From JBFLVU01 sp964589625 (GTDB taxonomy: Bacteria > Acidobacteriota > UBA4820 > DSQY01): a DNA stretch of 18,006 bases. Each line of letters begins with the position of its first letter. The stretch's first letter is position 1. The position numbers were made by a program, and so were the translations under genes. The stretch covers positions 1 to 18,006 of the forward strand of contig CAZPSH010000042.1 of NCBI GenBank assembly GCA_964589625.1. Direction: 5' to 3'. The notes beneath the pieces were generated by a model, which worked only from the letters and a program-made list of their open reading frames with translations, had not been told where the DNA came from and did no database searches. This document shows positions 1-5,805 of this stretch, piece after piece.

Positions 1-4
1 TTGT

Positions 5-49
5 TGGCTCCCGGGGAGGGATTTGAACCCCCGACCTAGTGATTAACAG
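5..49 (-). tRNA. Partial tRNA-Asn(GTT), 3' half with CCA; likely attachment-site core
   Basis: Read on the minus strand, this stretch gives an anticodon loop CTGTTAA (anticodon GTT, Asn), the 3' side of the anticodon stem (TCACT), a 5-nt variable loop, a T arm (GGGGG, loop TTCAAAT, CCCTC), the acceptor 3' strand CCCGGGA, discriminator G and encoded CCA. The 5' half is absent. The five bases before the loop on the minus strand are ATCTC, but AGTGA is needed to pair, and no D arm follows. Site-specific recombinases often integrate at the anticodon-to-3' end of tRNA genes and leave such a 3' copy at the end distal to the restored gene. The element would then lie to the right, with an intact tRNA-Asn at its far end. 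Confidence 0.8.
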
Positions 50-252
50 GAGATAAAGGCATGATTCTAAAGGACATGCAACCTGCAATCGGAAGTTGAA
101 GATAGTCATAGGCGGCCACACTGTTTTGAATCGGCTTTCTCCAGGGTGGCCATCGCGAGTGTAGGGCGACGTGATCCACAACTTGCGATTTACTTGCAAT
201 CGAAGCCGCCCAAACTTGAGCCCATTCGGAAGCTCAAGAGGTGGAACCGGCC
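50..252. other. Noncoding element end with short imperfect direct repeats
   Basis: No gene is seen here. The stretch carries related short direct repeats: CCTGCAATCGGAAG at 82-95, ACTTGCAATCGAAG at 192-205 and ACTTGCGATT at 181-190. Repeats of this kind next to an attachment core can be arm-type sites for a tyrosine recombinase or excisionase, but there is no integrase in the window to match them with. Treat as tentative. Confidence 0.3.
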
Positions 253-280
253 AAGGGGCCCCTCGAAAGAGGGGCCCCTT
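253..280. terminator. Strong 12-bp hairpin downstream of the AbiE-like pair
   Basis: AAGGGGCCCCTC at 253-264 and GAGGGGCCCCTT at 269-280 are perfect inverted repeats around a GAAA loop. The hairpin lies 46 bp past the stop of the minus-strand nucleotidyltransferase gene, where a terminator is expected. No clean U tract follows on the minus strand (GGCCGG comes next); on the plus strand only CTTCTTG follows. It may end transcription, protect the 3' end, or insulate the element end. Confidence 0.5.
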
Positions 281-325
281 CTTGCATGCCTTCGGCTGAA
301 TCAGACTTGACAAGGTCTCTGCGCT

Positions 326-1195
326 CTACGAAGGGTTTCCCTTGAGGAACCTCGTTGCGAACCCCTCGTTGAATTGTCTCAGCAAAAGCAGGGAGTTGGT
401 GGTCCTCTGCCTGCCCGGTGGAAGACCGGAGGAAGCTTCCCTCACCAAGGTCGAGTCCTCGCCGGCGGCGACCTCCCGGGCCAGCATTTTTCCAAGATGG
501 CTCCGGGTCCTGGCCCTCGCCATGTCCGCCACCTGCACACCCAACACCCTGGCCGCGGCAAGGTCCAGATCCCAGTCCGCGGCTTCCGTAGCTGAGGCGT
601 ACTGCCCATAGAGTGCGTCTTGGCCGACGATCCTGCCTGCGTGGCGCAGGATGTAGGCAATGTCGGGGGCATCCCTTCCTGGTGCCCGAATGTGTCGGTC
701 TTCCCAAGCGATGAGTTTGAGCAAGAGCATCCCTGCTGCCGTGGGCACTCGAACGTGGATCTTCCCGTTCACGAGAACATTGACCGCAGAATCATAGGCC
801 TCTAGAAAGCCAAGGACGCTCAAGACGACACCTTCTTCAGTAGGCCAGCGGATGGTCTCGCCGGGTTCAGCAACGGCTCCGAAGGGAATCAGATCCAGCT
901 TGAAGTCCTCGCCGTACCAGATCCGCTGCGATTGTCGAGGATCTGGCTGAAGTCGTCCTTCCTTGCATATGGAGTCTTTGAGCGCCTGGTACTCGTTCCA
1001 CGTTCGAACCATGACACCGAAGTCGAGGTCCTCCGTGGCCTTCCCGGGCGGAAGGCCCAGAAGTGTCTCGAGTAGCAGAACGCGGCTTGATGCGCCCGCA
1101 AGGAGCCAGGGGATCCCGAGGCCCTCTCCCGCCTCCGCAACCGCCTCCAAGAGGATGTACCGTTCGTCCCTTAGCTCCACTCTAGGTTCGTTCAA
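326..1195 (-). CDS. AbiEii-like nucleotidyltransferase (probable type IV toxin)
   Basis: A 289-residue protein with the features of the nucleotidyltransferase fold used by AbiEii/AbiGii toxins. It has a glycine-serine motif (LLAGASSRV, about 31-39) followed by TEDLDFG, where D56 and D58 would bind metal. A third acid is in DFKLDLIPF (D101). The later motif KLIAWEDR...RDAPDI (about 160-178) matches the K-x5-DR...D pattern of this family. AbiEii-type toxins are thought to transfer nucleotides to RNA such as tRNA; the substrate here is unknown. Start is TTG at 1195: the minus strand has GGGAG seven bases upstream, and no in-frame ATG follows before M62. The start overlaps the upstream regulator gene by 14 bp, so the two are probably translationally coupled. 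A predicted nucleotidyltransferase paired with a winged-helix partner is a known two-gene arrangement. The family call is good; toxicity is inferred. Confidence 0.75.
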   Translation of the reverse strand: MNEPRVELRDERYILLEAVAEAGEGLGIPWLLAGASSRVLLLETLLGLPPGKATEDLDFGVMVRTWNEYQALKDSICKEGRLQPDPRQSQRIWYGEDFKLDLIPFGAVAEPGETIRWPTEEGVVLSVLGFLEAYDSAVNVLVNGKIHVRVPTAAGMLLLKLIAWEDRHIRAPGRDAPDIAYILRHAGRIVGQDALYGQYASATEAADWDLDLAAARVLGVQVADMARARTRSHLGKMLAREVAAGEDSTLVREASSGLPPGRQRTTNSLLLLRQFNEGFATRFLKGNPS

Positions 1196-2234
1196 GGAAG
1201 CGCTCCCGGATGATGGCAGCTGTCTCCCGGTTTCGGGCCTCGCCGGTCGCCATCAAGTCGGCATACACCAGAAGAGGGGGCACGAGCCTCAGGCCCTTTC
1301 GCGCCTCCTGGTCGAAGAACCAGAACTTCTGAAGCACCTCCACATTTCCCTCCTCGTCCTTGGCCAAACGAAGAGCCTTGGCCAGATCGGGCAACCCACC
1401 CTCAAGATAGGTGGTCGCCGTAACGGGCCGGAGGTGCTTGGTCATCATTGCAGCAGCGGGCTCCCCGCCGAGCCAAGCCCCGAGGCGCTCGAAGTCGGCG
1501 CCTTTCCACCATTCGCCCAGATCCGTCCAAAATCGGCGGGGCTGGAGCCGGGGACGAAGTTCCCTGGGATACGCATCGACCCAGGCTTCCAGTAGACGCG
1601 CCCTGTTTTCGAGCACGAGTCGCGTCTTGGTCCTCCGAAGATAGCCGGTGTGCTCGAGTTCCTCGATGGCTTTCGCGACCGTGCCGAGAGCCACACCAGC
1701 CCGCCCGGCCAAATCTCTATACGTGGCTCCTTCGGCCTCTTGGGCGGGAAGGCATAGAAGCGCGAAGATCACCTTTAACCCCGCGGCGCGAAAGATTCTG
1801 AGCGGCTTCTCCCCGGCCTTCGGCTTTGCGGGACGGTTCCCGGTGACCCAGACAAAGAATTGGGGGAACTTGTAGGCAAGGTAGGCATTCCCCTGACCGT
1901 CCAAGAAATGGACACCCTCTCGCCGCAACCTCAGCGCCATGGGCGTAGGGATATAGGGAGCGACCAGCAGGCCGCGCCGAGGCGGCCGCCCGATCGCCTC
2001 CAAGATGGGGCCGAGGCGGGCAGGCGTCACCTCCCCCCGGAACTCGACCCAATGTGCCCTCAACGGTGGGCCGAAGTCGACGCGGAAGGCCTCCCTCTCA
2101 AGGCCCGGAACGCGCTCCCAACGTATCCCGCGCGCCTTGAGCCCCGCCGTCTCCTCGAGCCGCTCGAGGGCTGTCGCAAGAAGAGCCTTCTCCCGAGTGT
2201 GCACTTCGTCCCTGTTTGGGTTGCCTTGACGCAT
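1182..2234 (-). CDS. AbiEi-like antitoxin / winged-helix transcriptional regulator
   Basis: A 350-residue protein encoded upstream of the nucleotidyltransferase, the usual AbiEi-then-AbiEii order. The N-terminal part contains GLLVAPYIPTPMALRLRR followed by GVHFLDGQGNAYL (about 88-119), typical of this regulator group. A winged helix follows at about 155-205 (TYRDLAGRAGVALGTVAKAIEELEHTGYL and a basic wing), then a long C-terminal domain. The GTG at 2249 gives a longer frame, but ATG at 2234 is preferred: GGAG lies seven bases upstream, and the proposed promoter and operator cover the longer start. AbiEi proteins repress their own operon by binding inverted repeats and counter the toxin; the four GTTCAC boxes directly upstream fit this. 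The exact family is inferred from motifs and the gene pair. Confidence 0.72.
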   Translation of the reverse strand: MRQGNPNRDEVHTREKALLATALERLEETAGLKARGIRWERVPGLEREAFRVDFGPPLRAHWVEFRGEVTPARLGPILEAIGRPPRRGLLVAPYIPTPMALRLRREGVHFLDGQGNAYLAYKFPQFFVWVTGNRPAKPKAGEKPLRIFRAAGLKVIFALLCLPAQEAEGATYRDLAGRAGVALGTVAKAIEELEHTGYLRRTKTRLVLENRARLLEAWVDAYPRELRPRLQPRRFWTDLGEWWKGADFERLGAWLGGEPAAAMMTKHLRPVTATTYLEGGLPDLAKALRLAKDEEGNVEVLQKFWFFDQEARKGLRLVPPLLVYADLMATGEARNRETAAIIRERFLERT

Positions 2235-2289
2235 CTGTTCACTCCACACCTATGTTCACCGACGGTGAACATAACTTATTAGTGAACAG
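2235..2289. promoter_or_regulatory. Four-box nested palindromic operator (GTTCAC/GTGAAC)
   Basis: Two perfect inverted repeats share one centre at base 2262. The inner pair is TATGTTCACC (2251-2260) and GGTGAACATA (2264-2273). The outer pair is CTGTTCACT (2235-2243) and AGTGAACAG (2281-2289). This puts GTTCAC boxes at 2237 and 2254 and GTGAAC boxes at 2265 and 2282, with start-to-start spacings of 17, 11 and 17. It overlaps the proposed promoter of the minus-strand AbiE-like operon and reaches its start codon. It is most likely the autoregulatory operator for the AbiEi-like protein. Confidence 0.75.
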
Positions 2290-2296
2290 GAAGCAA
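2268..2296 (-). promoter_or_regulatory. Probable promoter of the AbiE-like operon
   Basis: On the minus strand TTGCTT (2291-2296) and TATGTT (2268-2273) are 17 bp apart, a modest sigma70-type match. The predicted start of transcription falls near the centre of the nested palindrome at 2262. That leaves a leader of about 27 nt with GGAG seven bases before the ATG at 2234. One operator box lies in the spacer and one overlaps the -10, so bound regulator would block transcription. Confidence 0.45.
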
Positions 2297-2396
2297 GTCC
2301 CTCGGGCCGCCCTGACCAATCTCCGTTGCTCAGATTCTCGAAACGAAACCGAAGGAAGAGGCACCCCCGAGACCACAGTCGAACAGAGTATAGTGT

Positions 2397-2434
2397 TTAC
2401 TAAGTAATTGAAGTTGACAGAGATTACTGTGTAA
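2397..2434. promoter_or_regulatory. Paired TTAC/GTAA palindromes at the parA promoter
   Basis: TTACTAAGTAA (2397-2407) and TTACTGTGTAA (2424-2434) are two similar short palindromes on either side of the -35 hexamer, the second inside the promoter spacer. Placement suggests an operator for ParA or its RHH partner. The half-site AGTA recurs in the 9-bp repeats within the downstream RHH gene. Function is inferred from position and symmetry only. Confidence 0.4.
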
Positions 2435-2442
2435 CCTATGCT
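2414..2442 (+). promoter_or_regulatory. Sigma70-type promoter for parA
   Basis: TTGACA (2414-2419) matches the -35 consensus exactly. TATGCT (2437-2442) is an acceptable -10 at a 17-bp spacing. Transcription would begin near 2449, giving a very short leader: GGAGG is at 2451-2455 and the GTG start at 2461. Confidence 0.65.
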
Positions 2443-2460
2443 TTCCTTCGGGAGGTCACC

Positions 2461-3210
2461 GTGGCGACGATTGCGCTAATCAACCAGAAGGGGGGCGTGG
2501 GGAAAACCACGTCCACGATCAACTTGGGCGCCGGGTTGGCGATGCTGGGAAAGTCTGTGCTTCTCGTGGACCTGGACCCGCAGGCGCACCTGACTTACGG
2601 GCTGGGCATCCAGGCTCACGAACTGGAAACCACGGTTTACGAAGTTCTCAAAGGCGAGGTGGCGGCCCAGGAGGCGATCCTGAAGAGGGACGCCCTCGAA
2701 GTCCTCCCCTCCTCCCTGGGTCTATCGGCCGCGGAGATGGAGCTTTCCGGGATGGCCGGGAGGGAGTTCCTCCTCAAGGAGGCATTGGCCGGCCTGGAGC
2801 ATCGGGACTTCGTCCTGCTGGACTGCCCGCCGAGCCTCGGCCTTCTCACCCTGAACGCCCTCACGGCCGCCCAGGAGGTCTTCATCCCCCTCCAGACCGA
2901 GTTTCTGGCCCTTCAGGGCATGAGCAAGCTCATCGACACGGTGAACGTGGTCAAGAAGCGCCTCAATCCCGACCTGACCCTCTCGGGGATCATCGGGACC
3001 CAGTTCGACGGCCGGAAGAACCTCAACCGGGAAGTGGTGGAGAAGATCCGCGAGTACTTCGCCGACAAGCTCTTCGAAACCCTCATCCACGACAACGTGG
3101 CCCTAGCCGAGGCCCCCAGCTACGGCCAGACCATCTTCGAATACCGTCCCGACTGCCGCGGCGCCCAGGACTACCTGGCCCTGTCCCGCGAAGCCGTCGC
3201 GAGGAGGTAG
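2461..3210 (+). CDS. parA: ParA/Soj-like partition ATPase
   Basis: A 249-residue cytoplasmic ATPase of the ParA/MinD family, which uses ATP-dependent dimerisation and nucleoid binding to position plasmids or integrated elements. The deviant Walker A KGGVGKTT is at residues 10-17, the A' motif VLLVDLDPQAH at about 33-43, and the Walker B-like FVLLDCPPSLGLLT at about 117-130. There is no N-terminal helix-turn-helix domain, so it is a short Soj/delta-type ParA rather than a type Ia protein. The start is GTG with GGAGG five bases upstream. The next gene begins four bases after the stop and encodes a small RHH protein, not a typical ParB with a helix-turn-helix domain. This resembles ParA/RHH pairs such as delta-omega. 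Its own promoter and possible palindromic operators lie upstream. Confidence 0.92.
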   Translation: MATIALINQKGGVGKTTSTINLGAGLAMLGKSVLLVDLDPQAHLTYGLGIQAHELETTVYEVLKGEVAAQEAILKRDALEVLPSSLGLSAAEMELSGMAGREFLLKEALAGLEHRDFVLLDCPPSLGLLTLNALTAAQEVFIPLQTEFLALQGMSKLIDTVNVVKKRLNPDLTLSGIIGTQFDGRKNLNREVVEKIREYFADKLFETLIHDNVALAEAPSYGQTIFEYRPDCRGAQDYLALSREAVARR

Positions 3211-3213
3211 AAA

Positions 3214-3681
3214 ATGGCGACCAAGCGACGGATGGGATCGGACCCCTTCCAAAAGAAGGATCCGTTGGACTGGATCGGCGGCGGCCAAAGCGCAGAGGCC
3301 GGCCAGCAAGAAGGTGTACAAGGTCCACCCGGTCTGCCTAGTAATCCCGAGCAACCCGGTACACCGGAGAAACCCAGTACTCCGGGTCCACCGAGTAAGG
3401 CCGGTAACCCGAGTAAACACGACGTACCGAGTCCACCCAGTAGCCCGGATCATCCCGGTACACCCAGTAAGCCGCCCAGAGGCTCTACCACCCCAAGAGG
3501 CCTTCGCCCCGGCTGGACCCGCGCCACGTTCATCGTCCGCGAGGAGACACTCCAGCAACTCAAGGCCGTGGCGTACTGGGACAGGAAGGAACTGAAGAGG
3601 GTGGTGGAGGAAGCATTTCGGGCCTACCTAAGCGGGAAGGACATCATACCTGTGCCTGCAGATAGTGGATCTCTCGATTAA
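3214..3681 (+). CDS. RHH DNA-binding protein with Pro-rich repeat region; probable ParA partner
   Basis: A 155-residue protein starting at ATG 3214, with GAGGAGG in the end of parA as ribosome site. Residues about 38-90 are a low-complexity stretch of three-residue units of the form Pro-Ser/Gly-X, resembling collagen only by chance of the repeat. The C-terminal part (about 103-145) reads as a ribbon-helix-helix: strand RATFIVRE, helix ETLQQLKAVAYWD, turn, helix LKRVVEEAFRAYLSG. Small RHH proteins with flexible N-termini (ParG, omega) are centromere-binding partners of ParA ATPases and stimulate ATP hydrolysis through the flexible tail. Its position four bases after parA supports that role. 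The codons of the repeat form 9-bp tandem DNA repeats (3328-3471), so the gene may also carry its own binding sites. The partition role is inferred. Confidence 0.7.
   Translation: MATKRRMGSDPFQKKDPLDWIGGGQSAEAGQQEGVQGPPGLPSNPEQPGTPEKPSTPGPPSKAGNPSKHDVPSPPSSPDHPGTPSKPPRGSTTPRGLRPGWTRATFIVREETLQQLKAVAYWDRKELKRVVEEAFRAYLSGKDIIPVPADSGSLD
3328..3471 (+). repeat. About sixteen phased 9-bp repeats within the RHH gene
   Basis: Units start every 9 bp at 3328, 3337, 3346, 3355, 3364, 3373, 3382, 3391, 3400, 3409, 3418 (degenerate), 3427, 3436, 3445 (degenerate), 3454 and 3463. The consensus is CC(C/G)(A/G)GTA plus two variable bases; CCCAGTA is at 3373, 3436 and 3463, CCGAGTA at 3391 and 3409, CCCGGTA at 3355 and 3454. 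One unit equals three codons (Pro, Ser/Gly, variable). Conservation extends to bases that are free at the protein level (the T of GGT/AGT and the following A), which suggests selection on DNA or recent tandem expansion. A candidate iteron-like centromere. Confidence 0.7.
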
Positions 3682-3736
3682 GGGTCCACCCACTTTTCCC
3701 TTGGTACATGCTGTGCGGACTTTTTGGAGGTTTCCA

Positions 3737-4744
3737 ATGGCCGTCCGTAGACGAGAGAAAGGCAAGGACCACACCGGCAGAAGCCGGATTATGAATCTGG
3801 CCAGCCCACCTCCATCTTTCTCCAAGAAGTTTATGAGCTGGCGTAACTCATTGGAAGCCAGTCCTTGCCTCCTCCTTGGCAATGGCATCAATAGGCTCAA
3901 TGGTGGTGACAGCTGGGAAGCTCTCCTAGAGGCATTGGCCAAGGGTGTCGGCCTTGATATTAGGGACTTGAAAGCAGTTCCTTTTCCATTGCTCTTTGAG
4001 ATTATCCTGTCGCATCGGAAAGTTTCCAGTCGTGCCCCCTATGCGGAGGAAAAGATAAAGGAAGTGATTGTGGACCGGTTGCATTCTGCCATACCATCCG
4101 CCTGGCATAGGAAGGCGTTAGAGGCGGAGTATTCAGATATTTTGACGACCAACTACGATTTGAGTTTGGAAAGGGCCATTTCCGGACCCAGGGCACCACT
4201 CGACCCTCCTTCGCCTTTCACGGTGATAGAAGTCCCCGAACGAAGGTATTCCGTATACAGAGGCGTTGTGTTTCAACAGGGATCTTCCCCCTTAAGAAGG
4301 CTATGGTACGTCCACGGAGACATCCGTCGACCTAATACTATTTGCTTGGGCACGGATCACTATGCCGGGAATATCCAGAAGGCGAGAGGCATTATCTACA
4401 TAACAGATCCAAAGAATGCCAATGAACTCTCAATTAACGCAGCAATCCGTGGATCGATGGACCCCAGGACCACCCACCCACATACTTGGCTATCCCAGTT
4501 TCTAGCGAGCCCTTTGGTGGTCTTAGGACTCACACTTGATTTCTCAGAGGCCTACCTATGGTGGCTCTTGGTAACCAGGGCACGCATCATGGGCAGAGGC
4601 TCCATGATGCGAATCTGCTATCTCTGCAATAAAAAACATGCGGTCGACCCAACATTGCTAAAGGCACTAACTGGCTTGGGCATCGTTGTGCTCGAAGCCA
4701 CCCATGTGGAAGAAATGTACGAGACTGCTTTCAAGAAGCAATAG
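3737..4744 (+). CDS. Stand-alone SIR2-like protein, probable defence effector
   Basis: A 335-residue protein with SIR2-like NAD-binding features: LLLGNGINRL (45-54) in the place of the dinucleotide-binding glycine loop, ILTTNYD (135-141), and YVHGD (191-195), whose H193 is in the place of the catalytic histidine. A later VVLGLTLDFSE (261-271) matches the C-terminal nucleotide-site loop. No other domain is evident. SIR2-like domains of this type occur in bacterial anti-phage systems, where they consume NAD+; that activity is inferred here. An upstream in-frame ATG at 3665 would overlap the RHH gene; ATG 3737 is chosen because GGAGG lies six bases before it. Base composition is clearly less GC-rich than the trb genes downstream, and the gene sits between the par module and the transfer operon, where trbB is usually found. 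Both facts suggest an acquired cargo gene. Confidence 0.7.
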   Translation: MAVRRREKGKDHTGRSRIMNLASPPPSFSKKFMSWRNSLEASPCLLLGNGINRLNGGDSWEALLEALAKGVGLDIRDLKAVPFPLLFEIILSHRKVSSRAPYAEEKIKEVIVDRLHSAIPSAWHRKALEAEYSDILTTNYDLSLERAISGPRAPLDPPSPFTVIEVPERRYSVYRGVVFQQGSSPLRRLWYVHGDIRRPNTICLGTDHYAGNIQKARGIIYITDPKNANELSINAAIRGSMDPRTTHPHTWLSQFLASPLVVLGLTLDFSEAYLWWLLVTRARIMGRGSMMRICYLCNKKHAVDPTLLKALTGLGIVVLEATHVEEMYETAFKKQ

Positions 4745-4829
4745 CCATCCCTCCATTGTGGCTCCACCTTAGTTCTTCTTAGCGTAGTTTAACCCTGCTG
4801 GACATGCTGTGATTGTTGTTATTACTAGC

Positions 4830-4859
4830 TTGACTATCAATGACCACCGGTATTATATT
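4830..4859 (+). promoter_or_regulatory. Probable promoter of the trb operon
   Basis: TTGACT (4830-4835) and TATATT (4854-4859) are 18 bp apart, each one base from consensus. They lie in the 194-bp gap between the SIR2-like gene and the first RHH gene of the operon. Just downstream, TTCACCGTGCAGTGA (4858-4872) contains the inverted repeat TCAC/GTGA, and CACCGGT at 4845 resembles CACCGTG at 4860. These could be operator sites for the RHH protein encoded next. No other gene is seen in the gap. Confidence 0.5.
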
Positions 4860-4938
4860 CACCGTGCAGTGACGCCGGGGTCTCTTGGGCGCGCGCCGGA
4901 ATGGATCCGGTGCATGGAATACAGGAGAGGAGGAGGGA

Positions 4939-5205
4939 ATGGACTCGTCGTCGGAGTTGGAGGTTCTGAACGGTCTCATCGATGAGGTGGAGCAGGACGA
5001 GGGCATGAGCGAGAGCAAGTACACGCACGCGGTGCAGGTGCTAACGCCCATCGAGCTGCTCCAGCAGGTGGACCGGCTGGTGGAGGCGAACCGGGGGCTC
5101 ACGCGCCCCATCGTCTTCCGCCGCGCCCTGCGGGCCTACCTCAAGGTTCTCGCCAAGACCGGGCAGCTCGACCTCCGTCCCAAGGTGAAGCGCAGAACCG
5201 TCTGA
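4939..5205 (+). CDS. Small RHH regulator at the head of the trb operon
   Basis: An 88-residue protein with an acidic N-terminal segment and a ribbon-helix-helix-like C-terminal half: strand THAVQVLTP, helix IELLQQVDRLVEANRG, helix LTRPIVFRRALRAYLKVLAKTG, then a basic tail. RHH proteins bind DNA as dimers. At the head of a conjugation operon they usually repress the transfer genes or act as relaxosome accessory proteins. ATG 4939 is chosen over the in-frame ATG at 4885, because a run of AGGAGAGGAGGAGG directly precedes it while 4885 lacks a ribosome site. The trbC-like gene follows after 32 bp, so the two are probably co-transcribed. IncP operons start with trbB here; none is present. The domain call is by pattern only. 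Confidence 0.6.
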   Translation: MDSSSELEVLNGLIDEVEQDEGMSESKYTHAVQVLTPIELLQQVDRLVEANRGLTRPIVFRRALRAYLKVLAKTGQLDLRPKVKRRTV

Positions 5206-5237
5206 GGCCCCTCCCCGGAGGGGCGGAGAGAAGAGAC

Positions 5238-5516
5238 ATGGCACGCATCGCCCCTCGAACCGTCGTCACCGCATCCGCTTTCGGCATCGCCTCCCTGGCC
5301 GCATCGGCCCAGCAGGACCCCCTCCAGACCACGGCCCAGAAGGTCATCAGCGAGTTCAACGCCCTCGCCCCCTACATCGTGACCATCGGGATCATCCTCG
5401 GGGGGCTGGCCATCATGTTCGGCCACTCGGAGGGGTGGAGCCGCCTGGGCAAGGTCATCATCGGCGCCTCCATCGTCATCGGCGCGGCGGCCCTCATCAA
5501 CGTCCTGATCACGTAA
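5238..5516 (+). CDS. trbC: TrbC/VirB2-family pilin subunit
   Basis: A 92-residue hydrophobic protein, the first structural gene of the secretion cluster. It has a signal-peptide-like N-terminus with a possible cleavage after ASA (about residue 24). Two membrane segments follow, at about 46-62 (YIVTIGIILGGLAIMFG) and 72-91 (KVIIGASIVIGAAALINVLI), linked by a short polar loop. This is the layout of VirB2/TrbC major pilins, which are extracted from the inner membrane to build the conjugative pilus. Length fits the processed-pilin class, though IncP TrbC is somewhat longer before processing. It is followed after four bases by the VirB3-like gene, in standard order. Confidence rests on topology and position more than on sequence motifs. 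Confidence 0.85.
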   Translation: MARIAPRTVVTASAFGIASLAASAQQDPLQTTAQKVISEFNALAPYIVTIGIILGGLAIMFGHSEGWSRLGKVIIGASIVIGAAALINVLIT

Positions 5517-5520
5517 GGCC

Positions 5521-5805
5521 ATGGCGCTCATCGAGCGCCCCGTCCACCGCTCCCTGAACGAGCGCTTCACCATCGCCGGGTACAACGCCACAGAGGTGGT
5601 GGCCTGCTACTTCGGCTTTTACTACGGCGTCGCGTTCGGGGGCCTGCTGGCGGGGCTCGTCGTCCTCGCGGTCCTCTTCGCCGTCATGAAGTACGGCAAG
5701 ACCAAGGACCCGCGCTACTTGGAGATCCTCTTTCGCGCCCGGCGCTTCCGTCCCCAGATGGACGCGGCCCGGCGGAGCGACACGCCATGGTTCACGAAAA
5801 GCTGA
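5521..5805 (+). CDS. trbD: TrbD/VirB3-family inner-membrane protein
   Basis: A 94-residue protein with the VirB3/TrbD pattern: a short N-terminal part containing RPVHRSLNER, a central hydrophobic hairpin at about 25-60 (two closely spaced membrane segments), then a cytoplasmic tail with the typical KDPRYLEILFRARRF stretch. VirB3 proteins sit in the inner membrane and bind the VirB4 ATPase. The gene begins four bases after the pilin stop and overlaps the start of the VirB4-like gene by 19 bp, which points to tight co-translation. Confidence 0.88.
   Translation: MALIERPVHRSLNERFTIAGYNATEVVACYFGFYYGVAFGGLLAGLVVLAVLFAVMKYGKTKDPRYLEILFRARRFRPQMDAARRSDTPWFTKS

Noticed and set aside
1..80. A complete tRNA-Asn gene
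   Set aside because: The bases before the anticodon loop cannot form the anticodon stem, and no D arm or 5' acceptor strand follows within tRNA length.
2235..2249. GTG start at 2249 for the AbiEi-like protein
   Set aside because: ATG 2234 has a better ribosome site, and the extra codons overlap an operator box. The longer start cannot be fully excluded.
3328..3471. CRISPR array or structural collagen gene
   Set aside because: The units are 9 bp without spacers, so this is not CRISPR. The protein repeat is Pro-Ser/Gly-X of only about 50 residues attached to an RHH domain, not the Gly-X-Y pattern of collagen.
3665..3736. Upstream start for the SIR2-like gene
   Set aside because: It would overlap the RHH gene and has no ribosome site, whereas ATG 3737 has GGAGG at the right distance and the SIR2 motifs start well after it.
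4744..4766. AGCCA/TGGCT hairpin after the SIR2-like gene as a terminator
   Set aside because: The stem is only five base pairs with a long loop and has no U tract.
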